From: an uncultured Oscillospiraceae bacterium
GTDB lineage: Bacteria; Bacillota; Clostridia; Oscillospirales; Oscillospiraceae
Length of the DNA: 13,979 bases
Assembly: GCA_900758955.1 (NCBI GenBank)
Contig: CAAETL010000220.1
Location: 1-13,979 of the forward strand
Reading direction: 5' to 3'
The notes below the pieces were generated by a model. It had not been told where the DNA came from and did no database searches. It worked only from the letters and a program-made list of their open reading frames with translations. The translations under genes and the position numbers were made by a program. This document shows, piece by piece, positions 1-7,138 of the stretch (positions are counted from its first letter, which is position 1; each line of letters begins with the position of its first letter).

Positions 1-1
1 C

Positions 2-115
2 GCCGTTTTTATGGAGGACCCTGATACCGTGCAGGACAAGGAAAAACTGGTGCCCGGCTTTTTTCATGATTATGCGTACGACCGATTTTCTGTTTCACCA
101 CCGAAAGAGGACTGA
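2..115 (+). CDS. C-terminal end of an unrecognised protein (5' truncated by window)
   Basis: An open frame enters at the left edge and stops at TGA 113-115, giving 37 residues that end in SVSPPKED. Codon choice (GGC, CTG, GTG, CCC) resembles the real genes nearby. An internal ATG lies at 11, but no ribosome binding site precedes it in the few bases visible, so I read this as the tail of a longer gene. The fragment is acidic and aromatic-rich (GFFHDYAYDRF) and I do not recognise its family. It could also be a chance frame. Confidence 0.4.
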   Translation, partial: AVFMEDPDTVQDKEKLVPGFFHDYAYDRFSVSPPKED

Positions 116-163
116 TCCGGCACTACCCTCTTATTGGAAGCGAACCATCGTCGGACTGGACCG

Positions 164-193
164 GCGGTTCATATCTTAACCTTGTTGAACCGC
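164..193. other. Inverted repeat, possible weak terminator
   Basis: GCGGTTCA (164-171) and TGAACCGC (186-193) form a perfect 8-bp stem around a 14-nt loop. It lies between the upstream gene end and the ABC-F promoter. No T-run follows, so intrinsic termination is doubtful; an operator or a decayed terminator is equally possible. Apart from this repeat and the promoter at 274-303, I see nothing in 116-344. Confidence 0.35.
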
Positions 194-273
194 TAAAATT
201 GTGGAAAAACAGTGACGGAATGAGGGCTGTTTTGTGAAAGATAAGAAAAACCACCGGAATCTACCGATCTTGC

Positions 274-303
274 TTGATTTCTCCTGAGAATTGGTGCTAT
301 GAT
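274..303 (+). promoter_or_regulatory. Sigma-A-type promoter for the ABC-F gene
   Basis: TTGATT (274-279) is followed after 18 nt by TATGAT (298-303), with an extended -10 TG at 295-296. Transcription would start near 310, giving an untranslated leader of about 80 nt before the ATG at 390. This is the best promoter match upstream of the gene. Confidence 0.6.
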
Positions 304-389
304 AAAAAAGTATGACCAATGGATTTTATGGCGGAGAATAGCGTATGTCGTTCGTCCGCATCATGATATTGATTAAAAGGAGTGCAACA

Positions 390-1988
390 ATGATTACAGT
401 TTCCGATCTGGGCCTTCAGTATGGAGGACAGCCCCTGTTCTCTCACGTGGACCTTCAGTTTACACAGGGTAACTGCTACGGCATTATCGGCGCCAATGGC
501 GCCGGAAAATCGACATTTTTAAAAATTTTATCCGGGGAGCTGGAATCCACCAGCGGCTCGGTTTCCATTCTGCCGAACGTTCGCATGTCGGTGCTGAAAC
601 AGGACCAGAACAAATACGACGCTTACTCCGTAATGGACACGGTTATAATGGGAAACCAGCGCCTCTACGACACGGGCAAGGAGATGAACGCTCTCTACGA
701 AAAAGAGGATTTCAGCGATGAAGACGGCCTCAAGGCCGCCGATCTTCAGGCGGAGTATGCGGAAATGGGGGGCTATGAGGCGGAGTCCGACGCCTCCCGG
801 ATTCTCCAGGGACTGGGGGTCAGCACCGATTACCACTACAATGACATGGCCACCCTGGACGCCAGGCTCAAGGTGAAGGTGCTGTTGGCCCAAGCCTTGT
901 TCGGCGCGCCCGAGATCCTCATGATGGACGAGCCCACTAACAACCTGGATATTGATGCGGTAAACTGGCTGGAGGACTTCCTGCTGGACTTCGCGGGCAC
1001 CGTTATCGTGGTCTCCCATGACCGCCACTTCCTCAACACCGTCTGCACCCACATTGTGGATATCGACTATAACAATATTAAGATGTACGTGGGGAACTAC
1101 GACTTCTGGTACGAATCGTCCCAATTGGTACAGCAGTTGGTGAAAAATCAGAATAAGAAGAACGAGGAAAAAATCAAGGAGCTGCAGGAATTTATCTCCC
1201 GCTTCTCCGCCAACAAGTCCAAGTCCAAGCAGGCCACTGCCCGTCGAAAAATGCTCGATAAGCTCACAGTGGAGGAGATGCCCGCCTCTTCCCGCCGGTA
1301 TCCCTGGGTGGCCTTCTCTCCCGAGCGGGAAGTGGGAAAGGATATTCTTTTCGTCACTGATGTGAGTAAGACCATTGACGGGGTGAAGGTGCTGGATAAG
1401 ATCTCCTTTATCGTGGGACACGGGGATAAGATCGCCTTTGTGGGCGATAACGAAAACGCCCATACCGCGCTGTTTAAGCTTCTCACCGGCGAGATGGAAC
1501 CCGATGAGGGGGAAATTCGGTGGGGGCAGACGGCCACGTTCTCCTATTTTCCCAAGGATAACTCCGCATTTTTCAATGATTGCGACGACAACCTGGTGGA
1601 GTGGCTTCGCCAGTTCTCTGAGGACAAACAGGAGAGCTACCTGCGCAGCTTCCTGGGAAGAATGCTCTTTTCCGGCGACGATATCTATAAGCCGGTCAAA
1701 GTCCTCTCCGGCGGCGAAAAGGTGCGCTGCATGCTCTCCCGCATGATGCTCTCCAAGGCCAACGTGCTTCTGCTGGACCAGCCCACGAACCATCTGGATT
1801 TGGAGTCCATCGCCGCGCTGAATAACGGCTTGGAGACGGTAAAGTGCAACGTGCTTTTCTCCTCCCATGACCACCAATTGGTGCAGACCGTGGCCAATCG
1901 CATTTTTGACTTTACGGAAGCGGGAAAGCTCATTGACCGCCCCATGACCTATGACGAATACCTGGCCCGAACTGCGGGACAAGCGTAA
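390..1988 (+). CDS. ABC-F family ATPase, YkpA/YbiT type
   Basis: A 532-residue soluble protein with two ATP-binding domains and no membrane segments, as in ABC-F factors, which act on the ribosome rather than in transport. It resembles the YkpA/YbiT branch. Domain 1 has Walker A GANGAGKST (34-42), a non-canonical signature LDARLKVK (156-163), Walker B MMDEPTNNLD (to 187) and H-loop SHDRH (209-213). A charged linker spans about 225-300. Domain 2 has a degenerate Walker A GDNENAHT (352-359), a canonical LSGGE (439-443), Walker B LLLDQPTNHLD with Gln464 in place of the catalytic Glu, and H-loop SHDH (492-495). The start at 390 is chosen over the in-frame ATG at 345 because AAAAGGAG (375-382) sits 7 nt upstream and the family begins MI-V. 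The gene stands alone between its promoter and the terminator at 2010. Family assignment is firm; the cellular role is not. Confidence 0.93.
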   Translation: MITVSDLGLQYGGQPLFSHVDLQFTQGNCYGIIGANGAGKSTFLKILSGELESTSGSVSILPNVRMSVLKQDQNKYDAYSVMDTVIMGNQRLYDTGKEMNALYEKEDFSDEDGLKAADLQAEYAEMGGYEAESDASRILQGLGVSTDYHYNDMATLDARLKVKVLLAQALFGAPEILMMDEPTNNLDIDAVNWLEDFLLDFAGTVIVVSHDRHFLNTVCTHIVDIDYNNIKMYVGNYDFWYESSQLVQQLVKNQNKKNEEKIKELQEFISRFSANKSKSKQATARRKMLDKLTVEEMPASSRRYPWVAFSPEREVGKDILFVTDVSKTIDGVKVLDKISFIVGHGDKIAFVGDNENAHTALFKLLTGEMEPDEGEIRWGQTATFSYFPKDNSAFFNDCDDNLVEWLRQFSEDKQESYLRSFLGRMLFSGDDIYKPVKVLSGGEKVRCMLSRMMLSKANVLLLDQPTNHLDLESIAALNNGLETVKCNVLFSSHDHQLVQTVANRIFDFTEAGKLIDRPMTYDEYLARTAGQA

Positions 1989-2009
1989 AAAGTTGAAATA
2001 ATTGATTGC

Positions 2010-2043
2010 AAAAGGGCTACAGCATACTTGCTGTAGCCCTTTT
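2010..2043. terminator. Bidirectional rho-independent terminator
   Basis: A 15-bp perfect stem (2010-2024 with 2029-2043) closes a TACT loop; its core is GGGCTACAGCA/TGCTGTAGCCC. Reading rightward it ends in a run of T to 2045, terminating the ABC-F gene 22 nt after its stop. Reading leftward it ends in TTTT and can terminate the RCC1 operon, whose last stop is at 2057. Confidence 0.9.
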
Positions 2044-2056
2044 TTGGCGAAAGCTG

Positions 2057-3907
2057 TTAGGGAACGGTAATGGAAATTTGGGAAGTTTCGCTGTTCCACT
2101 CCACGTGAAATCCCACCACGTCGGCCAGGTCGCGCAGCTTAAAATAGTGGTGACCGCTTTGGTATTGATTGAGGAAGAACAGTCCCTCCAGCGGCACAAT
2201 CGTACCGTTCATGAGTACGGGGGAACCGCTGCTTTTCACCGCTGCCGACGCTTCAATGGACTGTGACATGGGGGTTTTACTTTGGGTTACGTAGGGCTGT
2301 CCAGGTTGAATCCGAAAGGCGTTATTCCGCCATTCTACGTGAAACTGTAGGGAAGTGCCGGTCAGTACATAAGCCACGTCCTGCAAACTGACGAAATTGA
2401 TCGGATTGCCCGCCCCGTCCCGGCGTATGTAGGTTTGAAAGCTGATAGGTTTTCCACAGACGAGAATTGTTTGGTCAATACGTTCCGCAGTTTCAGAAAC
2501 GGCGGAGCTTGTTTCCCACTTGGCATAGAGCGTACAGTCGCCGGAAACCTTGTCGGAGTCAAAGTTCCATGGCCGGGTGCAGCCGCGATCTTGGAACCAG
2601 CCTGCGAAAAAGCAGCCTTCCCGCGTGGGATTTACAGGTGGAACGAGAAAAGCGCCCTTAACGCAGGGCAGAGAAGTCGCCCCCGCGCCGCCCCTGAGAT
2701 CGAGGTTGACGGTGCATGGCGTCTGACCCGCAGTGGATACCCCCGCGCGGTATTCTGTCAGCCGTACGGGCGTATTCTGTATCGTTTCACCTGAGCCGCC
2801 TGCCAGGCCAACGCCGAGCTGACCGCTGCTGTTATCGCCCCAGACCCAGACGGCGCCGTCATTTTGTACCGCCAGGCATTGATCCCATCCCAAGGAGACG
2901 GAAGAGACGTTGTCCAAAATTTTCAACGCCGGAACGGGGGCGTAGCGGCTGGGGCCGAAGAAGTCGTACCACGCCGCGCTTTCCGTCCCGCCCCACGTCC
3001 AAAGAGAGCCGTCGGTTTTGATTACCGCGCAGGTTGGAAACCGGCGGTTGGGCTGCAACGCTACGGAAGCCGCGCCCTCCATGACCTTGATGGGAGTACA
3101 GGACCCGGCATTCTCGCTGCCGCCTCCCTCTTCGTGAGGAACGCCGCCCCAGAACCAGAGAGACCCATCCTCTGTGACTGCGGCGGTGTGGATTTCCCCT
3201 AACGCCACCGAAGTCACATGCTCCATCACTTTCACAGGGGTATTTCGATTTTCAAACGTATCGTCCCCGATCTGCCCATATGCGTTATAACCCCACATCC
3301 ATAGGGAGCCGTCCTGTTGGATGGCGGCGGAATGGTATTGTCCCAGCGAGACGGCGGCCACGTTTTCCATAATCTTGGTGGGGGAATGGTTGGCTTTGGA
3401 GGCGTCCAAGGGATCGGCGCCTTGGGGGCCAATTCCTAATTTTCCAAAATGGTAATCTCCCCATGTCCATAGAGAGCCGTCCTGTTTCAGCGCGGCGGTA
3501 TGGGAGGCTCCCACCGAGACGGCTGCTACCTGCTCCATCACCTTGACGGGACGAGAACGATTTATGGTAGTGCCGTCCCCCAACTGCTGTGTATCATTCA
3601 TGCCCCACATCCAGAGAGAACCGTCTTTTTTGATGGCGGCGCTAGTCGTGAGCCCCAGGTCCATGGCGGCCACATCCTCCATCATCTTGACCGGGGTATC
3701 CCGATTTTGGCTGGTGCCGTCCCCCAAGCATCCAAATGCATTGATGCCCCACATCCACAGAGACCCGTCATCGGTAACAAGCCCGCTGTGTCCGCCGCCC
3801 GCAGATAGAACGGTGGGGGATTCCGCACGGCCGGTGCTGAACGCGCTGGCCGGTGGGAGAATGGCTACCATGATTATCGCCGACAACAGGCATGCATTCC
3901 ATTTCAT
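2057..3907 (-). CDS. Secreted RCC1-repeat protein with InlB B-repeat and stalk domain
   Basis: A 616-residue exported protein. Residues 1-22 are a signal peptide (MKWNACLLSAIIMVAILPPASA, likely cut after ASA). Residues about 32-387 hold seven RCC1 repeats, each marked by DGSLW-WG or DGAVWVWG (at 47, 95, 143, 199, 247, 299 and 350). Seven is the blade number of an RCC1 beta-propeller. Residues about 398-465 are an InlB/Flg_new_2 B-repeat (GWF, then LYAKW). Residues about 480-616 contain two copper-amine-oxidase-like stalk motifs (FVSLQDVAYVLTG and YFKLRDLADVVGF, each followed by HVEW). There is no LPXTG signal, S-layer domain or C-terminal membrane helix, so surface retention is unexplained. 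The ligand is unknown. It is last in the leftward operon, 31 nt after the prepilin gene. The ATG lies an unusual 18 nt from its ribosome binding site. Confidence 0.88.
   Translation of the reverse strand: MKWNACLLSAIIMVAILPPASAFSTGRAESPTVLSAGGGHSGLVTDDGSLWMWGINAFGCLGDGTSQNRDTPVKMMEDVAAMDLGLTTSAAIKKDGSLWMWGMNDTQQLGDGTTINRSRPVKVMEQVAAVSVGASHTAALKQDGSLWTWGDYHFGKLGIGPQGADPLDASKANHSPTKIMENVAAVSLGQYHSAAIQQDGSLWMWGYNAYGQIGDDTFENRNTPVKVMEHVTSVALGEIHTAAVTEDGSLWFWGGVPHEEGGGSENAGSCTPIKVMEGAASVALQPNRRFPTCAVIKTDGSLWTWGGTESAAWYDFFGPSRYAPVPALKILDNVSSVSLGWDQCLAVQNDGAVWVWGDNSSGQLGVGLAGGSGETIQNTPVRLTEYRAGVSTAGQTPCTVNLDLRGGAGATSLPCVKGAFLVPPVNPTREGCFFAGWFQDRGCTRPWNFDSDKVSGDCTLYAKWETSSAVSETAERIDQTILVCGKPISFQTYIRRDGAGNPINFVSLQDVAYVLTGTSLQFHVEWRNNAFRIQPGQPYVTQSKTPMSQSIEASAAVKSSGSPVLMNGTIVPLEGLFFLNQYQSGHHYFKLRDLADVVGFHVEWNSETSQISITVP
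2842..3790 (-). repeat. Seven tandem DNA-level repeats encoding RCC1 blades
   Basis: Diverged repeats of about 145-170 bp occur inside the RCC1 gene. On the + strand each is marked by a core like CCA(t/c)AGAGAGCCGTC, near 2842, 2997, 3154, 3297, 3467, 3607 and 3753. Most are followed by a tract reading CTCCATCA then TTGACGGG or a variant. They are coding repeats and a possible substrate for recombination. Confidence 0.75.
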
Positions 3908-3925
3908 TATTTTTTTTATAAGAAT

Positions 3926-3933
3926 CCCTCCTT
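3926..3933 (-). promoter_or_regulatory. Ribosome binding site of the RCC1 gene, unusually far from ATG
   Basis: On the minus strand AAGGAGGG (3933-3926) is a near-perfect Shine-Dalgarno sequence directly downstream of the prepilin stop. The first ATG (3907-3905) is 18 nt away, beyond the usual 5-10. The in-frame codon at normal spacing is ATA (3919-3917). A run of eight T on the + strand (3910-3917) lies in the gap. Confidence 0.6.
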
Positions 3934-3938
3934 ATTTC

Positions 3939-4820
3939 TTAGGAGTGTGGTTTGATTTGGCTGTCCCCGTATTCTTTGGACGTAGATTCATAAGCGTTAT
4001 GAATATCCGCAAAGGATTGAGAGGTTGCTAGGGTCTCCCCCTTTGTAATATCAATTTTGTTATATTTTTTGCCGCCGCCTACGGTAGAATCGCTGCTCTC
4101 TTTTACTGACATTAGTTTTAGCGCATACTCACTGCTGGTTGCGTCATAGTACATCATCAAAATTTGATCGCCCGCGTTACACTTACTGATGTCTCCCCCT
4201 GACCAGTACACCTGATAACTGTTTTTGATCTTTTTGTCGTTTTCCTTCTCAATATTACAGAGGGCCCAACTGGCCGTGACGCCTTGGCCCAAAGAATGGT
4301 TGGTGAGTTCGGACAGGGCAGCAATAATTTTGCCGGAGTAATTTCCACCTGCCGGGGCCGTGGAATCCACTTGACCCAGAGGTATGTCACGCCCAAACTT
4401 TTTGAAAAGATCTAAAATAACTGTTTCCAGCTTGCCGTTCATATACGTACTGACGGTTAACCCGAAATCGTAACTTAACTGCAACTGTCCATGGATGCTA
4501 CAGCTCACAACAGCGCTGTGGCTGACAGGCTCCCCGGCCGCTGTAATTTCACCGCCGGCCGGGCAGACATATCCTTTAGATTTGATAACATCGGGTGAAA
4601 ACCTGCCGCGCAAATTGTCGTCCTTATAGAGGGAGTCGTCCATCATACCCTCGTAGAGGATTTCCCGGTAGAGAGAGGTGCGGTTCGCGGTGCAAACGGT
4701 CTCTTTTGACTTGGAGAGGGAGGAGGACAGGGCCGGGGCTGCAATGGCTATCAGGATTCCGATGATCGCCACGACGATGAGCATCTCAAGAAGGGTAAAG
4801 CCTTTTTGTTTACGAAGCAT
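3939..4820 (-). CDS. Type IV prepilin-like (pseudopilin) protein
   Basis: A 293-residue protein with a class III prepilin leader MLRKQKG, cut after Gly7, then FTLLE with Glu at mature position +5 and a hydrophobic helix to about residue 30. Prepilin peptidase would process it and the helix would pack in a pilus or pseudopilus. The body has C86PAGG and, about 20 residues later, C107SIHG, a pairing I associate with clostridial prepilins. The rest of the C-terminal domain is not recognised. The start at 4820 is preferred to the ATG at 4850 because GGGGAG lies 8 nt upstream and it gives the normal short leader. It is 47 nt after the DUF6320-like gene and 31 nt before the RCC1 gene, with no terminator between. 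No peptidase, assembly ATPase or platform protein is in the window, so the machinery must be elsewhere. Confidence 0.85.
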   Translation of the reverse strand: MLRKQKGFTLLEMLIVVAIIGILIAIAAPALSSSLSKSKETVCTANRTSLYREILYEGMMDDSLYKDDNLRGRFSPDVIKSKGYVCPAGGEITAAGEPVSHSAVVSCSIHGQLQLSYDFGLTVSTYMNGKLETVILDLFKKFGRDIPLGQVDSTAPAGGNYSGKIIAALSELTNHSLGQGVTASWALCNIEKENDKKIKNSYQVYWSGGDISKCNAGDQILMMYYDATSSEYALKLMSVKESSDSTVGGGKKYNKIDITKGETLATSQSFADIHNAYESTSKEYGDSQIKPHS

Positions 4821-4867
4821 CGAAATCACTCCCCGCGGTTCAGACTTCATGGATTTTTATCTCTCTT

Positions 4868-5575
4868 TTACATATGGAAACGCCGACGCACTTCTTCCCG
4901 CAGGGATGGGACCCGGCGGATCACGATAAGGGGGATCATGAGGATGATACAGATGGCCAGCACAACGAGGGACCAACTGGGGACCCAGTCGCCTCGAAAG
5001 TAGATGTCGGAAAACAACTCCACCCCCAACAAAAAGACGCCAATGGAGCCAATCACCAAGGTGACGCTGGAGAGGGTGCTGCGCCGGCTCTCGCCCATGG
5101 TCAGGCCCAAAAAGAGAAAGACCGCGCCCAGCAGCAGGATGATGGACAGGGCCAGGTGCCAGTACCAGTCCCAGCCGTCCAGGTCCACCGCGATGAGTGA
5201 GACATAGATGGCGATCGCCAGGATATCCGCCAGCATCTGCAAGCGCAGGGTATCCTTTCGGTGGTGGAGCAGGGGAGGGACCAGCCAAATCCAAAGCATG
5301 ATGGCCGCGCCGATCACATAGAGAGACCAAGTGCGCTGGGTCTGCAGGAAAATATTCAACACGCCGCAGCAGGCGCCGATGGTCACCAGTATGGTGGTGA
5401 GCAGAATGGCAACCTGCCGCTTGTTGGCGGGAGGGACCTCCTTGCGCTCTGTGGGAAAGGGTTTGGGAGAGCGGAGATCCACGGGCTGATTGGGATTGCA
5501 CACCGGGGTGTGGCAGAGCGGACAGAAGCTGGCGGTATCGTCCAGCTCTACCCCGCAGTTGACGCAGTAAGACAA
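4868..5575 (-). CDS. Zinc-ribbon six-helix membrane protein (DUF6320-like)
   Basis: A 235-residue protein. It begins with a zinc ribbon, C4-x2-C7 then C18-x2-C21, followed by a Pro-rich linker and six hydrophobic segments. These start around VAILLTTILVTIG, WSLYVIGAAIML, LADILAIAIYVSL, LALSIILLLGAVF, VTLVIGSIGVFLL and LVVLAICIILMI. The tail is basic. I place it in the DUF6320-type family from memory; its biochemical role is unknown. The start is taken as TTG (5575-5573), because AGGAGGTG (5589-5582) is ideally placed and the protein then opens MSYCVNCG. The frame stays open upstream to an ATG at 5671, but that would overlap the acyltransferase gene and put 32 unlikely residues before the ribbon. 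It starts 16 nt after the acyltransferase stop, indicating tight co-expression. Confidence 0.8.
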   Translation of the reverse strand: MSYCVNCGVELDDTASFCPLCHTPVCNPNQPVDLRSPKPFPTERKEVPPANKRQVAILLTTILVTIGACCGVLNIFLQTQRTWSLYVIGAAIMLWIWLVPPLLHHRKDTLRLQMLADILAIAIYVSLIAVDLDGWDWYWHLALSIILLLGAVFLFLGLTMGESRRSTLSSVTLVIGSIGVFLLGVELFSDIYFRGDWVPSWSLVVLAICIILMIPLIVIRRVPSLREEVRRRFHM

Positions 5576-5581
5576 ATGACC

Positions 5582-5589
5582 ACCTCCTG
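5582..5589 (-). promoter_or_regulatory. Ribosome binding site fixing a TTG start
   Basis: AGGAGGTG on the minus strand (5589-5582) lies between the acyltransferase stop (5594-5592) and the TTG at 5575. It decides the start of the zinc-ribbon gene, since no ATG stands at a usable distance in this frame. Confidence 0.75.
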
Positions 5590-5591
5590 GG

Positions 5592-6878
5592 TTACCGGGT
5601 GCGGTTGGATTCCACTTTGACAGGGATGCCTTCCCGCACCAACTGGGTGAAAAATCGCTGTTCGGTTTCACTGGAAACGCCGGTACCGGCGAAGGTAACG
5701 GCCATGGTATTGCCGTAGCTGATGGAGGCGCAGTGGGGGGAGGGGCGCAGGGCCTGCCCCAGCATGACCTCCATCCGCTGGATGTGGGGCTCCATTTCCG
5801 GCGGCACGGTGAAAGCGCCGGGATTGGTATAGGTGCCGGAGTAGGGGCGGACGCCCACCAGGTGATAGGAAAAAGCCATCACAGGGTTTTTGAGAAACAG
5901 TGGGATGATTTGCAGTAATTTGTTGGTGGTAAAGTGAACGTTGCCGGTGAACGTGGCCTGCATCTCCTGCCGATTGGTGTGCAAGTTCATATAGCCGTGG
6001 ACCTGCTTCACAATCTCCGCCAGGGTATAGCGCCCCAGAGAAGGGTCAATGCAGGGCCGGGCGGTTAGAATGAAATTGCGCAGGGTCTCCGTGGGGAACA
6101 AGGGGCGCAGATTAATCGGGATCGCCAAGGAAACCGGCCTGGGACGCCAGGGGTGCTGGGCCTCCTGATTTTCCAGAATACTCTGGAGCAAAACCGCCGT
6201 GAGATATTCCGTTATGGAGGCGTGATACGTTTTGGCAACCGCCTTCAAATCATCCAGCGCGATGAGGCCCACCGTCACATTCAGGGTGTAAAAGGGCTCG
6301 GGTTCACTGGTGTTGGGAAACGCGGTTTTTTCCATCTTTCCCCGAAGAACCCGCTTGCCGGCGTAGCGGGCGTAGGCGTCCTCCAGCTCTTCCCGCCGGG
6401 GCGGCTCGTTCACATCCAGGATGCCGGGCCCGTTGGGAATCACGTGGCCCAATTCCCTGAGATACACCGCCAACAGGGTGCGCAGAAACACAATGGTTCC
6501 CGCGCCGTCGGATACAGCGTGAAATACTTCCATAGAGATGCGTTTTTCATAGTAGAAAAACCGGATCAACCATCCGTTCTCCTCTCGAAAGCGGATGGGC
6601 TGACAGGGATTGGCCACATCCTTCTGAACAAAGGGGCCCGCATTTTCGTTGGGCTCGAAGTAGCACCAGAACGCGCCCTTTTTAATCCGGACCCGAAAGC
6701 CGGGAAAGCGGGGCATGGTTTGATCCACCGCCCGTTGCAGCGCGTCAGGGTCCACCCGCTGGGTCATAACCGCGGAAAAGCGGTATACGGCGGAGTAGCG
6801 GTCCTTCTGAATGGCGGAGTAGAGGACGCCGGCGTTATCCAGGGGGTACCAGTCAGGTTTTACTTTCTGCTTTGCCAC
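5592..6878 (-). CDS. Condensation-type acyltransferase (alcohol acetyltransferase-like)
   Basis: A 428-residue, cytosolic-looking protein of the CoA-dependent acyltransferase fold. The key motif is FHAVSDGAG, with His120 and Asp124 forming the HxxxDG active site shared by condensation domains, wax-ester synthases and alcohol acetyltransferases. The family moves an acyl group from a CoA or carrier thioester to a hydroxyl or amine; the substrate here is unknown. The length suits a single two-lobed domain and no carrier or adenylation domain is present, so this is not a peptide synthetase module. The start is GTG (6878-6876), with AGGAGG (6892-6887) 8 nt upstream. It is first in the leftward operon, directly ahead of the DUF6320-like gene and divergent from the esterase, suggesting a joint role in acyl chemistry at the membrane. 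Confidence 0.8.
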   Translation of the reverse strand: MAKQKVKPDWYPLDNAGVLYSAIQKDRYSAVYRFSAVMTQRVDPDALQRAVDQTMPRFPGFRVRIKKGAFWCYFEPNENAGPFVQKDVANPCQPIRFREENGWLIRFFYYEKRISMEVFHAVSDGAGTIVFLRTLLAVYLRELGHVIPNGPGILDVNEPPRREELEDAYARYAGKRVLRGKMEKTAFPNTSEPEPFYTLNVTVGLIALDDLKAVAKTYHASITEYLTAVLLQSILENQEAQHPWRPRPVSLAIPINLRPLFPTETLRNFILTARPCIDPSLGRYTLAEIVKQVHGYMNLHTNRQEMQATFTGNVHFTTNKLLQIIPLFLKNPVMAFSYHLVGVRPYSGTYTNPGAFTVPPEMEPHIQRMEVMLGQALRPSPHCASISYGNTMAVTFAGTGVSSETEQRFFTQLVREGIPVKVESNRTR

Positions 6879-6911
6879 CGGGTCTTCCTCCTTTTCCCAG
6901 TATGATCTTTA

Positions 6912-6940
6912 ATTTTATCACAGACGATGCCAAACCACAA
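6912..6940 (-). promoter_or_regulatory. Promoter of the acyltransferase operon
   Basis: On the minus strand TTGTGG (6940-6935) is followed after 17 nt by TAAAAT (6917-6912), with a TG one base before the -10. Transcription would start near 6905, about 27 nt ahead of the GTG start. It probably serves all four leftward genes, as no later promoter or terminator is evident. Confidence 0.55.
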
Positions 6941-6976
6941 GGGGAGAAACCTTGCCTTCCCTTTGCAGGGGGAACG

Positions 6977-6985
6977 TGTTATAAT
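6977..6985 (+). promoter_or_regulatory. Extended -10 promoter for the esterase gene
   Basis: TGTTATAAT (6977-6985) combines a perfect -10 with the extended TG. No good -35 is at normal spacing; TTGCCT (6952-6957) is 22 nt away. The leader to the esterase ATG would be about 147 nt. I see no riboswitch or clear hairpin in it. Confidence 0.5.
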
Positions 6986-7138
6986 ATCCACAATGTTCAT
7001 AGGAAACGAACTCGCTTCCGCAGAGAGCAGGCGCGGCTGGGAGAAACGGCTGGTATAGGATGACGAAACAGAACCACACTAAAGTAGATAGAAACCGTAA
7101 GTGCAGTCATTTCCGGCGCACCGGGAAGGGAGTAGACT

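Noticed and set aside
312..366. Two short leader ORFs (312-341, 9 codons; 328-366, 12 codons) ahead of the ABC-F gene
   Set aside because: Leader-peptide attenuation is known for resistance ABC-F genes, but neither ORF has a Shine-Dalgarno sequence and no terminator/antiterminator pair with a U-run is present before 390.
528..2099. 523-residue open frame antisense to the ABC-F gene
   Set aside because: It opposes a gene with clear Walker and signature motifs, has no ribosome binding site, and reads as His/Gly/Val-rich low-quality sequence typical of GC-rich antisense frames.
2842..3790. CRISPR-like or minisatellite array
   Set aside because: Repeats of about 150 bp are diverged, in frame and encode RCC1 blades within one intact gene.
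6153..6905. 250-residue open frame antisense to the acyltransferase
   Set aside because: Shadow composition, crosses the acyltransferase promoter and start, no initiation signals.
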